From Nannochloris sp. 'desiccata' (taxonomy: Eukaryota; Chlorophyta; Trebouxiophyceae; Chlorellales; Chlorellaceae), in contig JAGTXX020000007.1 in the NCBI GenBank assembly GCA_019044685.2, positions 186,001-250,000 on the forward strand: a stretch of DNA of 64,000 bases, read 5' to 3'. A program made the translations under genes and the position numbers. A model generated the notes under the pieces. That model ran no database searches and was not told the origin of the DNA. It saw nothing but the letters and a program-made list of their open reading frames with translations. Shown in pieces: positions 12,320-22,847 of this stretch (its first letter is position 1; each line of letters opens with the position of its first letter).

Positions 12320-14260
12320 ATGCGGGTTGCAAGAGTATTCATTGCATTTTTGGTGCTTGGCATCGTTACCTGTAAGAACATGTGCCTTTACATTTACGTT
12401 TCAGATAGTGGCCAATTAGTCTCTTCGTCCCCCCAAAAATAAAAATTGATCGCTGATCAACCCTTTCTCCTACTCTCCCTTTACAGCCCATGCATCATTA
12501 GCTACTTCAAACTTAGATAAAGCTTCGGTCAACGCAGCTGATGAGCAATCTTCATCTTCATTGCTGCCTCACCACCGCCGGTCTTTGCAACAACAACAAC
12601 AACGCACCCTCCTTCAAAGCGCCCGCGTGGTCAATGGTTGGGAAGCTGATCCTGGACAATTTCCTTACACAGGATCTTTACTCATCGACCAAAACTGCCT
12701 TACTCCTACCCCTTCTACTTTTGAAAAGCGATCAACATCCTCTACAGAACGAAGAGTTGGTTTCTGTGCTTCCTCCTTAATCATGCCCCGCGTCCTCGTC
12801 TCTGCAGGGCATTGTCTTTATAAATGCAGTTCTACTGCAGCTCCAGATTCTCTCCCCGGAGAAAACCCAAATCCTAAAACTGAAGTTGTCTCTTGGAGCG
12901 GCCCCATGTCCGTGAAAATAAATCAACTCAACATTACACAACCAACTTCCCAAGTCCCCGGAGCTGAGGAACGTATCATCTCTGGCGCTGTACGTAACCC
13001 AGGCTACTTTACAGAGGATGGACTTCCTCTAGATAACGATATTGCACTAATGTGGTTTGACACTCCATCCCGGGTCACTCCAGTCCAAATAGCATCACAA
13101 ACCAGGTTCCAATTAGGGCAATCATTCATGGTTGCTGGGTGGGGTTATACAGACCCTAATAAATTATCCATTTCTGATACCCTTAGAACTGCAGTGGTGC
13201 CCTTTGTGCCTCGTCCTACCTGTGTTGCGAAATATAATTCATTGTCTACTCCAGTGGAAGTTTCTCGAGGTGACATCTGTGCTGGCTCAGATCCCAATAC
13301 CTATGCAGATAGCTGTTCTGGAGACTCTGGGGGTCCATTAGTTATGAACGTAACGACTTACCTGAACAAATCAAAAAATACCATGTGTGTCGGGTGTGCG
13401 CCTCAACAACTTGTTGGCTTGACCTCGTACGGGGAGTCGTGTGCCAACGACTTTCCCGGTGTATATACGAATGTGCCTATGCAAGCCGACTGGATAGACC
13501 AGACTATTACGTTATCCAATGCAGGTGGTTTACAAAAACCTGCTATTGGGTGTAGTAGTCATGTCGGACAGCGGTACTATGGAAGGTTCAATTCCACTTT
13601 ATGGAACATTCCCAATGCAGCTCAGTGTTGTAATGCGTGTAAAGTGAATGGAACGGCGAGTTGTAGAGGGTGGACGTGGCATAAGAATACAAAGAGATGT
13701 ATTTTAATTAAGAAAGTAGAAAGGAGGACATTGACCGGTAGTTGGACGTCAGGAAATACAACTGGGTAAGTCACTGGACCTGGCCGAATACAGTTTCTTC
13801 TTGAGGGAGTAGACTCTTTTGTTTAGAGACTATCTTATCTATGCAATTATCTTTATTATTTTAGGCCCAACACTTGTGTTTCTCCCGCCCCCTTTTAGTA
13901 TTACTTTTTATGTTCCACATGCTCACTTGGAAAAATCTATGTCTCACCCCCTTTCTTCCTTCCTTTCTTCCTTCCTCCAGAACGCTTCCTCGCAAGTCCT
14001 CGTCCTGTGAACTTGAATTCTACGTCCAATACAGCGACCCTGGACGCTCACAAAGGGTCAAGAGAATTAATCGAGGGGCAGCCACTGAGTCAGCACAACA
14101 GTGCTGTGCTGCTTGCCAAAAAAGTTTGAGTTGCCGAAATATGTCGTATAATACAGTATTGAAGACGTGCACATTGTTCAAAGGGCCTAATAGGAAGAAA
14201 GGATGGGGAAGGAAAGCCTGGCAATATAATTATATCAGTGGGTTGGTCTCTAGGCGCTAG
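12320..14260 (+). CDS. Secreted trypsin-like serine protease with two C-terminal Cys-rich modules
   Basis: Peptidase family S1A. Three exons: 12320-12371, 12487-13765 and 13981-14260; 536 aa. Exon 1 encodes a signal peptide (MRVARVFIAFLVLGIV) that the longest open frame alone would miss. A propeptide with a Gln run ends at the activation site R/VVNGWEADPG. The catalytic triad is complete: His in VSAGHCLY (about 126), Asp in DNDIALMWF (about 202), Ser in SCSGDSGGP (about 298). Asp six residues before the active Ser (ADSC) predicts cleavage after Arg or Lys. The tail holds two Cys-rich segments with shared AQCCNACK / AQQCCAACQ cores, resembling PAN/apple modules. Probably vacuolar or extracellular. 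Such proteases are uncommon in green plants. Confidence 0.9.
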
Positions 14261-14544
14261 ACAGAACGTTCCATTGAATAGAAACCTTGAAACTTTTTAT
14301 TATTATTTTTTCCCTCTATTTGAAAATTCCCTTTCATTTATTACCTGTGTTCCCCAGCCGGTCTGAATTTGTTACATGGCATGTTGTTTCTTTGTTGATA
14401 AACTATATGATCTTAATAGTAGAGATAGAAAAGTGCTGTCAGAGGAAGTCAAAGCCGGCAGCGCTGGCAAAAATAGTTGGTTTTAGAACTATTAAGCAAT
14501 AATACTACCCACCCAGGCATATATTTTCGATATTTCATCTAAAT

Positions 14545-15454
14545 ATGCATAACATGACAATATCAGCTGCAGCATCGCGGGTTTTGCGGCGTGCGCTGGC
14601 AATGCAAATCAAATGCAATCACAAGGCACAAATTAAATTCAGCTCAATGCGCTCATCTAGTTCTTGCCTAGCTACTGAAATAATAAGGAATAATGCATAC
14701 ATATCATCAAAGTTTTCTTTCCCCACGCTGAAACGCAGATTTGTCTGCACAGCTTCCTCATCCCCGCCCTCATCCAGCGTCTCTTCTTCTCAAGAACTAG
14801 ACCCTAACCGGCAAGTGCGCGTTTCCCACATCCTACTCCCTCCAGGCTCGGAATCTACCATAGAAGACTTCAAGTCCCAGATTCTCAATGGGACAGCCAC
14901 CTTAGAGACCCTAGCAAAGGAACATAGCACGTGCCCATCTGGTGCTGCTCGAAGCGGTGACATTGGATGGATTCCTAAAGGGCGTACTGTCCCTGAATTT
15001 GAGCTTGCCTCGTATTCCACCCCTAAAGGAGCCTTGTCCACGTGTTCCACCAAATTTGGGGTCCATTTGATCCAGGTCACAGAAGAAAGAATCGCAGCCG
15101 ACGTCGGAAATTGTTCCGTCCAAGAATTAGCCGAAATACTTTCTTCCGTCCGCGTTGACCAAGATCTGTTAGATGATATTCAATTTATAGATGTACGAGA
15201 ACGTCATGAAGTAGAAATCGTGTCATTACCACATTTTAAAGTGCTCCCTCTAGGCAATTTTCAAGAATGGGCGCCAAAACTTTCCTCCTTGCTCGATTCC
15301 TCAAAAAAAAACCTATGTACTCTGTCATCATGGTATGAGATCAATGCAAGCGTCGCAATTTTTCCTAGAAAATGGATTTTCTAAAGTATGGAATATCTCT
15401 GGGGGTATTGATGCCTATGCTAGGGGCGTTGATAACAACCTGCCGAGATATTAG
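14545..15454 (+). CDS. Plastid PpiC (parvulin)-rhodanese protein, frameshifted near the 3' end
   Basis: Orthologue of the plant chloroplast protein with a parvulin-type prolyl isomerase followed by a rhodanese domain (Arabidopsis STR12). Residues 1-75 look like a transit peptide. The parvulin domain starts near 92 (QVRVSHILLPPG; STCPSGAARSGDIGWIPKG; FGVHLIQV). The rhodanese domain begins at IQFIDVRERHEVEIVSLPHF. The frame as read runs to 15384 with a non-homologous tail. Switching frame inside the run of nine A at 15303-15311 restores TYVLCHHGMRSMQ, with the rhodanese active-site Cys loop, then FSKVWNISGGIDAYARG and a stop at 15452-15454. So there is one extra A, either a real mutation or a sequencing error. 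Confidence 0.85.
15303..15311 (+). other. A9 homopolymer at the frameshift
   Basis: Nine consecutive A; eight would keep the rhodanese frame open. Homopolymer length error is the simplest explanation; a true indel or slippage is also possible. Confidence 0.8.
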
Positions 15455-15741
15455 TTCTTCAATTTTTCTGAAAGTTGGTATCTCAAGTTGAATTCTTTAT
15501 TTAGCAAGTATTGGGCTTTTTTTCAAGCTGTAAAGGTAGTGGATCGCAAGTTTTTTCTTATCTTGAAAGGAAGAAGATAGAGAAGCATAAAGAGGAATGC
15601 ACACAAATTTTACTGTTTTTAGCAATACCAAAAGAGAATTGTGAATCGTTGTGTGTGGTTCATACCTCTGCCAAGACTCAAGAAAATTTTAAACAAAAAA
15701 AAAACAATCTTTTTCTTTAAAAGAAAAATTTCCCTCCTTTC

Positions 15742-17256
15742 TCAGCATAGCCACCGATGTGGTCTTCCTTCATACACTCCCATTTCAATAAACTGATCCC
15801 ACGCTTCCACTTCAGTATTTTTCAACTTTCTAAAGAAACCTAGATCATATTCATTGGCGGTCAAATAAAAGTCAACGTCAAAACACTTTTTTCCTCTTTT
15901 CTTGGCATCTAAGATGACTTTTTCAGCCATTCCTTGCTCAAGCCATGCATTCCGTTGTACAGAGTCTAGTAGCACAGCACCTCCAGCGTCACTTTCTTCA
16001 ATCCAACGGGCAGTCGTCGCAGCAGCACCAGCCGACCACCACCTGCCGCTCTTTAGGAAAGAATCCTTAATTTTTATAAACATCACCTCATACATGTTCA
16101 CGTCTATTCCGTCGTTAAAACCAGGCTGTAGTGGATTTAGACCTTCATTGCATGGTAATGGTCGTAAAGTTTCATCCACTAGTCCTTCTTTATCCAAGTC
16201 GTCGCTTAATTTGTCTTCTCCGCCGCTCTCGTGTGAATCTCTCCCCCTGAGAAGGCGATGGTAGTATGGTAGCCAATCAAAGCCCTGGTATCTACTCATC
16301 AAGCAATCTATACTATACCCAGCGTCGAATATCGCTCTACTGGCTCCGATCTCTGAATTAATAACCACATCAGCCATCTTTTTCCAACAAGTAAACACTC
16401 CAGGAGATGATGCCATAAGAATTTTTAAACCGACGCTGTCGGTGGCGGTGATGTAGGACTGCACATGGGGTAGTGGAGAGAGACCTTGAGCCCCTCCACA
16501 GTTGATAGTAGCTCCCACGAGCTTTACTTCTGGTTTTAAATGTGTACTACTAGTAGTCGTAGTAGGAAAAACAGTACGGGAGGAAGAAGAAAGTTTTGAA
16601 GTAAAAGGGAGTGACCAGTGGAGGTGTCCTCGAAGAAAAGGAGGCAGAAATGGACCACGAACCGATGAATTGAGCCAAATAAAGTACTTGTATTTGCTTA
16701 AATCTTTAATTTGAGTTTGTAGAACCCAGCCTACAGTGCCGAGGTCGAAGCATTCGTTGGGATGCAGTATAAAACGTGCGTTTGAAGGTAGGACAGGAGT
16801 GTCAAGTATGTGTTTATCAATTTTAACGCGCCAGCCAACTGTGGTTTTGGTGTCGTTGAGAAGTTGTAAATTTGGCCACGGAACGTCTTCAGGCGAATTT
16901 TGTTGGAGCACAATCACGTAATCACACCCATCATTTGGTTTTATAGCTTCTCTAATGAAAAATTCTAGATTTTTAAGATATTCTGGGTCTGAACTACTAT
17001 AGACGTAGATGACCAACGTCGGTGCAGGTTGGAAGGCTACTCCTCTTGATTGCCAGCTTTGAGACGCTTCAATTCCAAATTTAAGCCATGTATATGAAAT
17101 AAATAGAGCAACTAATGATGTAAGAATCGACCGAAGGGAACTAGAGTCTAGCCAGGAAAGCATTCCATTGCGATTATTGATCGATCTCTCAGTTTCGCGA
17201 TTGGAAGCAGCAATGTTTCGGAGCGATGGACCAGCTGAACGTGATCGTCCAGACAT
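15742..17256 (-). CDS. Type II membrane, glycosyltransferase-like protein
   Basis: Single-exon 504 aa protein. A short basic N-terminus precedes one membrane anchor (LRSILTSLVALFISYTWLKF, about 41-60), then a large lumenal domain, the layout of Golgi glycosyltransferases. The start of the domain (TLVIYVYSSSDPEYLKNLEF), YVIVLQQNS, FILHPNECFDLGTVGWVL and YKYFIWLNSSVRGPFLPPFL resemble an uncharacterised family of algal and plant glycosyltransferase-like proteins. GLKILMASSPGVFTCWKKM and AIFDAGYSIDCLMSRYQGFDW follow. The last 60 residues (DFYLTANEYDLGFF...EGRPHRWLC) look like a separate small module. No exact enzyme activity can be assigned. It is convergent with the PpiC-rhodanese gene. Confidence 0.8.
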   Translation of the reverse strand: MSGRSRSAGPSLRNIAASNRETERSINNRNGMLSWLDSSSLRSILTSLVALFISYTWLKFGIEASQSWQSRGVAFQPAPTLVIYVYSSSDPEYLKNLEFFIREAIKPNDGCDYVIVLQQNSPEDVPWPNLQLLNDTKTTVGWRVKIDKHILDTPVLPSNARFILHPNECFDLGTVGWVLQTQIKDLSKYKYFIWLNSSVRGPFLPPFLRGHLHWSLPFTSKLSSSSRTVFPTTTTSSTHLKPEVKLVGATINCGGAQGLSPLPHVQSYITATDSVGLKILMASSPGVFTCWKKMADVVINSEIGASRAIFDAGYSIDCLMSRYQGFDWLPYYHRLLRGRDSHESGGEDKLSDDLDKEGLVDETLRPLPCNEGLNPLQPGFNDGIDVNMYEVMFIKIKDSFLKSGRWWSAGAAATTARWIEESDAGGAVLLDSVQRNAWLEQGMAEKVILDAKKRGKKCFDVDFYLTANEYDLGFFRKLKNTEVEAWDQFIEMGVYEGRPHRWLC

Positions 17257-17733
17257 TTCAGACTATACACTCACATATAGGACAGATTATAAATATTTAA
17301 GAAAATACAAGGGGAAAATATGAATCAAAAGTAAGTTGAAAGACACCACCACCACCGCTGCTGCTGCCAAAAAAAAAAAAAAAAAAAGCGCTTTGCTGTG
17401 GGCGCAGAGCAATGCTGGCAGCGCAGGATTCTTCTAAAGCCTGAATCGCTCATTATTTCTGGTTGCGCAGCAAGGGTGAGGGGTTCCGTACCCAATACGC
17501 TAGGGGAAGCCAGGCAACAAATCATGCTCCTCGACTCGCCCATCATTCATCACCTCTTTTGGGGCTAAAAGAATGGTTGGACCAAGCGGAAACAAAAGTG
17601 CAAGGTCAATAGTAAATAACTGCGTCTTTCTTTCTAAGGAGATGTCATTATTGGAAGTTAAAAATTCTAAATCACCAAATCAAATTTATTTTTGACTCGA
17701 CTTATTACGAGGCTTTTTCTAAGTTGTTATTTG
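17257..17733. other. Spacer between the MutS2 3' end and the glycosyltransferase-like gene
   Basis: 477 bp holding the MutS2 3' UTR and the promoter of the next minus-strand gene, with a 19-A run. I looked for a missing Smr domain of MutS2 here and found none. Confidence 0.4.
17369..17387. repeat. Poly(A) homopolymer, 19 bases
   Basis: Uninterrupted A run after GCTGCTGCTGCC; about 110 bp upstream of the glycosyltransferase-like start codon (T run on the coding strand). Confidence 0.9.
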
Positions 17734-20643
17734 TTATTGCCGCTGTCTCACTTCATCAACGGTTGCTGTAATTTTCATCAACCCCGCTTGCAAAGTCAAT
17801 ACAGCACTGCTACTATCTACAGCCACAACTTTCGCTCTGGAGTTTAATCGAGGAACAAACACAAATTGACCGAGTGAAGGTACCCAGCCTCCCGCCTTTT
17901 GTTTTTCTATAGCCGCCTTGTCTTTGGCACTAAGTGCTGCATATTCAGCTGCTGCTTTATCTTCAGCTGCCTTTGCAGCAAGATCTCGTTTAATTTGAAC
18001 AAGCTGAGCACGACTAGAATGAAGAGAAGCCCGGATTAAAGAGGCTCTCTCCAATTCCTTTTCAGCTTTTCTTCTTACAACCTCCCTCTTTAATAATCCC
18101 GTCGTGGTCCGTGCTGCTCGTGCCCTCTGTTCCATCTCCAACGCAGCAGCTTCATCTCTATCTTGCACTTTTCTCGCTTCTTCTAAAACTATAATACTAT
18201 CATTCACAGCTGCTGCAGCTACACCGAGCCTTTCTCTCGCTGCATCAACAACTTTTGTGTCCAGCCCCAGTCGTTCGGCGATATTTAAAGCATTACTCCG
18301 GCCAGGAACGCCCCACAGAAGCTTATATGTAGGCGCAAGCTTGGCTTCATCAAATTCTACGGATGCGTTTTCAAACTTAGGACCAGATGCAGCACCATGA
18401 GGAGCGAAAGAGGAAGAAGAAGAAGAAAGAGTGCTCGTTTGCTTCTCGGCTACTCCATTCTCGCTTTCTGCTTGGTGTTTCATCGTGTTCGTTATATTTC
18501 CTTGATTTTCTTCATATTTAAGCGCTGTTAATTCAGAATGATGCGTCGTCGCAATAGTCAACGCAGCCCCTCCAACCCCGCCGCGAGCCAATGTCTTTAA
18601 TAAAGCAATGCCTAGAGCAGCTCCTTCTGTTGGGTCTGTTCCAGTGCCCAGTTCATCTAATAAAACTAAAGATTTTCCAGAAGATTCGCTTCGTAGGGCT
18701 TCTATTCTACGTAAATGACCAGAAAACGTAGATAAACTCGCAGTTAGGCTCTGTTCATCTCCAATGTCCGCGAGGACTGAATCAAAGCATGGGAGCAAAG
18801 CAGGCCCAGCAGCGGGAACAGGAAGGCCTGCTCTGGCAGCAAGGGAGGCAAGGCCGAGAGCTTTCATAGACGCTGTTTTGCCACCGGTATTAGGTCCGGT
18901 GATGATCACGGCGCGCGTTGAAGAAGATATGAATATATCAACAGGAATTGGAGTAGAGGGAGCAGCAGCAGCTGCTGCCGCTTTTCCCGCTGAGACAAAG
19001 GTCTTCTGTCCAGAAGAACTAAAAGAAGAACCTCCTTGATCATCTTCAGAATCTGAAGAAGAAGAAGGATTGGAGAATTCTGAATTTGATTTTCTCCACC
19101 CAGGGAGCCTTTGTTCTCGCTTTTCTCCAGCTGCCACGCCTCCGGGATCCCGGCTATCACCACCACCAACACCGCCACCGCCATTTTGTTTTGCTAGTAA
19201 ATACTCTCCTAGTAACAAAGGATGCCTTAATTTGCGTAGATACACTATATATTTACTTGCTTCTACCTCCTCTTCCTCTTCTTCTACACCAGCACCAGCA
19301 CTAGCAATTCTCATTTCCTGGTCAGAATCTTGTTGCTGCTTCTGCTGCTGCATTTTTTTTCTCGCGGCATTGCTTCCTCTCACTTTCCCCGTTTTAGGAA
19401 AAGGAATTAACCTTGGCAAGGTCCCTCCAATCCATCTCCCATACCGTGCACGTGCAGCTACAGAATCCAACCACACCACAGCATGCAAAGCATGCTCTAA
19501 ATCTGCCTCAAGATCTCCTACTTTTCCCGTTAATTTCCATAAAACTGCCTCCTCTGCTACAGTCAGCTCCCCTTTTGCAGCAGCCAGCTCGTTATTTAGT
19601 GGTACAGCAGCAGATGATTCAATGTACCATACTGTTCCGCCAGGTCCAGAGCCTAAGAGAATTCCACGTGGAGGTCCGTCTGACGCTGATGCAGCAACTG
19701 CACAGCACATTCTCCCACCGTGCTCTGTGATCTCTCCACCCAGGCCTTTTAAAATGCCACGAATCCTTCCTTCAAGCGTTCTAACTTTACCTGCTGCCTT
19801 TTTGACTTCGTCAGACGCGGCTTCTCGAACAGTTCCGTCGTCTTTTATCGAAAATCCAATTTCGGAAGAAAGTTGAGGATGACAGGTGATATTTCGAAAA
19901 ACATCTAAAACTGGGGATAACACAGAAGTATCTCCTAGGCCTGTAAATTCTGCATCTTTGGCTGTATATTGAATCGCCTTTTGTAATTTTGCAGCTCCGG
20001 TTATGAGAGACGCGATAGAAACCAACCCGCGACCGGTCAACATGCCGCCTCGAGAAGCACGAAGAATTGCCTCGTGAGCTTGTAAAGTTTGAATACCACC
20101 AAAGTCTACATCAGCTGCAAATTCCGCTTCAAGTGCATCTACGGCACGTGTTTCTGCAAGTAACAATTCACATTTTCCGGGGGTTGTAGCTGGGTAAAGC
20201 GTGGCGCACGCCCGTTGACCAAGTGTTGTCGAGGCAAAGGAAGCAACATGGTGGCACAGACGCTGCCATTCTAAGACTTGTAAAGTAGAAAAAGCTGCAG
20301 GTTGAAGATGATCACATGTCCCTAGGAACTTCTGTTTGCTGCTTTCCGAATCTTTACTACTGCTGTAAGCAGTAGAAGAAAGAGAGGAAGAAGGAGAAAT
20401 TGCTGGGACTGCAAAGAGTGGTCTTCTGTTTTTGAAATCGCCACCGCCACCTACTTTATTGTGTAGTCTTGGTCGTCTGCTAGGGAGACACACGGGGTAT
20501 CGTCGATTTTGGAGGTTAATGCTGCCATGCTGTGCATATACTAGTGTGCTAGGAAGCAATAGAGGGAGTCGAGCTTGCGATTGAACAGCACATGTGGTCG
20601 ATCGCAAGCCTCCTGACAAGCGCATTGCCCCTCCTGACGGCAT
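17734..20643 (-). CDS. MUTS2: MutS2-type ATPase, organelle-targeted, without Smr domain
   Basis: Member of the MutS2 branch, which in bacteria acts on recombination intermediates and stalled ribosomes. 969 aa, one exon. The first 100 residues are basic and Ser-rich, fitting a plastid or mitochondrial transit peptide. Core motifs: ALEAEFAADVDFGGIQTLQ, GGMLTGRGLVSIASLI, and Walker A GPNTGGKT near residue 581, then LVLLDELGTGTDPTEGAALG and IATTHHSELTALKY. Two low-complexity inserts are unusual: about 80 residues between LRHPLLLGEYLL and PVDIFISS, and about 40 between ALKYE and FENASVEFDEA. After the long helix the protein ends with a KOW-like segment (GQFVFVPRLNSRAKVVAVD) and no Smr nuclease domain. 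Confidence 0.93.
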   Translation of the reverse strand: MPSGGAMRLSGGLRSTTCAVQSQARLPLLLPSTLVYAQHGSINLQNRRYPVCLPSRRPRLHNKVGGGGDFKNRRPLFAVPAISPSSSLSSTAYSSSKDSESSKQKFLGTCDHLQPAAFSTLQVLEWQRLCHHVASFASTTLGQRACATLYPATTPGKCELLLAETRAVDALEAEFAADVDFGGIQTLQAHEAILRASRGGMLTGRGLVSIASLITGAAKLQKAIQYTAKDAEFTGLGDTSVLSPVLDVFRNITCHPQLSSEIGFSIKDDGTVREAASDEVKKAAGKVRTLEGRIRGILKGLGGEITEHGGRMCCAVAASASDGPPRGILLGSGPGGTVWYIESSAAVPLNNELAAAKGELTVAEEAVLWKLTGKVGDLEADLEHALHAVVWLDSVAARARYGRWIGGTLPRLIPFPKTGKVRGSNAARKKMQQQKQQQDSDQEMRIASAGAGVEEEEEEVEASKYIVYLRKLRHPLLLGEYLLAKQNGGGGVGGGDSRDPGGVAAGEKREQRLPGWRKSNSEFSNPSSSSDSEDDQGGSSFSSSGQKTFVSAGKAAAAAAAPSTPIPVDIFISSSTRAVIITGPNTGGKTASMKALGLASLAARAGLPVPAAGPALLPCFDSVLADIGDEQSLTASLSTFSGHLRRIEALRSESSGKSLVLLDELGTGTDPTEGAALGIALLKTLARGGVGGAALTIATTHHSELTALKYEENQGNITNTMKHQAESENGVAEKQTSTLSSSSSSFAPHGAASGPKFENASVEFDEAKLAPTYKLLWGVPGRSNALNIAERLGLDTKVVDAARERLGVAAAAVNDSIIVLEEARKVQDRDEAAALEMEQRARAARTTTGLLKREVVRRKAEKELERASLIRASLHSSRAQLVQIKRDLAAKAAEDKAAAEYAALSAKDKAAIEKQKAGGWVPSLGQFVFVPRLNSRAKVVAVDSSSAVLTLQAGLMKITATVDEVRQRQ

Positions 20644-20967
20644 CTACATGTATAAAAGTACCATATCTAATATGATATTGATTTATTTTGTAATAAAATG
20701 CAGCCTTGTCTCTCTGCAATTAGTGTTTTTGTGGCCATCTTCTCCTGCTCTCATTAAAAAAGAAAGAAAATTTGAGCCAAAAACAGGGCTGGCCCCTGTT
20801 GCTGTCAGCGCATTCTACGTTTCTATCTTTGAGATTTATCCGTATATTACACTTACGAAATTGCCATAGAGTCTTAACTTAACAATTTCTAGAAAGAAAT
20901 CAATTGAAAAAAGAAGCATTAAACCATTCTTAAGAACGCCACTCGTGGCATTTTTCTAAAACTTAAA
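20644..20967. other. Spacer between MYG1 3' end and MutS2 start
   Basis: 324 bp with the MutS2 promoter side and MYG1 3' UTR; a minus-strand TGTAA lies at 20847-20851, about 120 nt after the MYG1 stop. No credible gene. Confidence 0.4.
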
Positions 20968-22209
20968 TTAATCCATGGTCAATGCCTTCTTCGCCATTTC
21001 CAATGCCCCTTCATACGTATCATTCCCCCCGATAAACCCAGAAGCATGCACAAACACACCTCCAGGAACTCCACTTACAGTACTCAACTCTGCATCCCGC
21101 AGCCCTCTCCACGGCACTGGCAATGCCTTTCTTGAATCAAAACTACCAGGTGCAGTCCCCACAGCTTGGATCCTCCATTTCTTTTCCCTCTCGTCTTCAT
21201 ACAACACATACTTGACTTGTCCAGGAATACCAAGCTCTACTTCAAGTTGGTGGAGATGTTCCTTCCAAGGGCAATAAGAATTCAACCTCATAATTTCGCC
21301 AGTGGGGTGGATCTCTTTACACCCTTGCAAATCAGCAAGAACAAGCGCACGTGCAGGCAACCACGATTTCGCGAGATATCTCAGTTCATTAGAGAATTCA
21401 GAGCCGGTAAGAGTAACCGCAGCTTGAAAACCAGCTGCTAATGTCGCATCACTTGAATCCTCATTCCATGAAGGATTCAATGATCCTACTCTTGCTGACA
21501 GATGAGTATTATTTAAATATTTAGGCGGTGCGTCACCGTCCCATTGGTTAACTCCATTATCAATAGCATCAATAGCTTCCATGAAGTTTCTATATAAAGT
21601 CAAATAAACGACATTGACTTCTGGGGATGAGGCGTCGAGGGACATGGCCTTGGCGACAATTTCTTTCCCAAAATGTTTGTAGACCAGACCAGCGGAAGAA
21701 AGTTTTGTGTTGAAGCCGTGGCCGAAGACTTCAGAGAAGCCACGTTGGTGATGGTCATACCGGTCAGTTTCTGCAGAAAGAGAGAGAGATATAAAGCGAG
21801 AGGGAGGCCTATTTATGTTAGGAAGCAGAGAGGCACGGAGTTATTCGTTTAAATTTCCCTGTAAACAGATTAGAACAGAGCTTGATTCTCTCTCTGTATG
21901 TAAATCAACAGTATACGTACCAGGGTCATAGACGCCGCCTACATCGATGACTACATCGAGCTCAGCTAGCACAGAAGGATCTCTTGTTCTAACAATCTCG
22001 GCACCGGAATACTTGGAAGTTTGCTGAAGTAAATAGCAGCCGAGCGCTTCATCGCAATGGAAGGTACCGCTATGAGTTCCAATTTTCTTAGCCATTTTCA
22101 CACGTTTGGCAGAGTTTGTAGCGGCAGCAGTGGCTGTTACCATGCGAAGATGAGGTGCTGATGGCGAAATTCCAAGCACAGCACGAGCGAAACGAAGACC
22201 AAAAAGCAT
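20968..22209 (-). CDS. MYG1: MYG1 (UPF0160) exonuclease-like protein
   Basis: MYG1 proteins are DHH-type 3'-5' RNA exonucleases acting in the nucleus and mitochondria of animals. Exons 22209-21921 and 21770-20968 with intron 21920-21771; 363 aa. The spliced joint gives GVYDPETDRYDHHQRGFSEV, restoring the metal-binding DHH motif. Upstream is IGTHSGTFHCDEALGCYLL, the other family signature; later come SSAGLVYKHFGKEI, NGVNQW and GVFVHASGFIGG. The first 35 residues are basic and Ala-rich and may target an organelle; an internal Met (RMVTATA) could give a second form. It lies upstream of MutS2 on the same strand. Confidence 0.95.
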
Positions 22210-22847
22210 AAATTAGATGAATAGTGTCATAAAGTATTCAATACGTTTGATACGTTTGAAAAATCCTCCATCTTTCATCAAATTTTTGATTTTTTAGGGT
22301 AGAGAATTTGTCTTTCTCCGCCGCCTGTCTATTAACTATTGTAGAAATTGAATAGCTCCCTCTGCGAGTTTCTAGAACTTTTCAATACCATCAACCTTTC
22401 TCAGCTGTACATTTAAATGTAACTAACTGTTCAAGATCTGAACGCTTTTAGTACTCATTTTAATGTGCGCAACCCCTTCACCTCCCGTGGTCGCGTCCGT
22501 ACGACGCCCAGGGCAGTTCTCCAACTTCCTTGTTATATTGTCAAACATTTTGGTGAAAGATTTTTACAGGACAATTTGCGCAAAACAGGTGAATCATTCA
22601 ATTATGAAGAAACTGATGTGCTTGTACTACAAAAATTGAGCCTCTCACACTTTTTTTTGATGATATATATATACGTGAATGCTTGAACAAGAAGTTCTTC
22701 TCGATAATCAAATGCTACGGCCATAAATCGCTAAAAAACGGCATAACAACTTGAACTTGATCAGTTTCAAAAAAAGAGGACCTCATCAATTTCAAAAAAT
22801 CTTATACAGCTAAATAGAGACGACTGTCAAGACAGCTGGGGGAGCAC
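22210..22847. other. Spacer between RBCS 3' end and MYG1 start
   Basis: 638 bp: promoter side of MYG1 and 3' region of RBCS, both minus strand. A short frame at 22465 lacks similarity to any known family and is not called. Confidence 0.4.

Noticed and set aside
17325..17546. Candidate missing Smr domain of MutS2
   Set aside because: Translation of the frames downstream of MutS2 shows no Smr motifs; one frame runs through a poly(A) tract.
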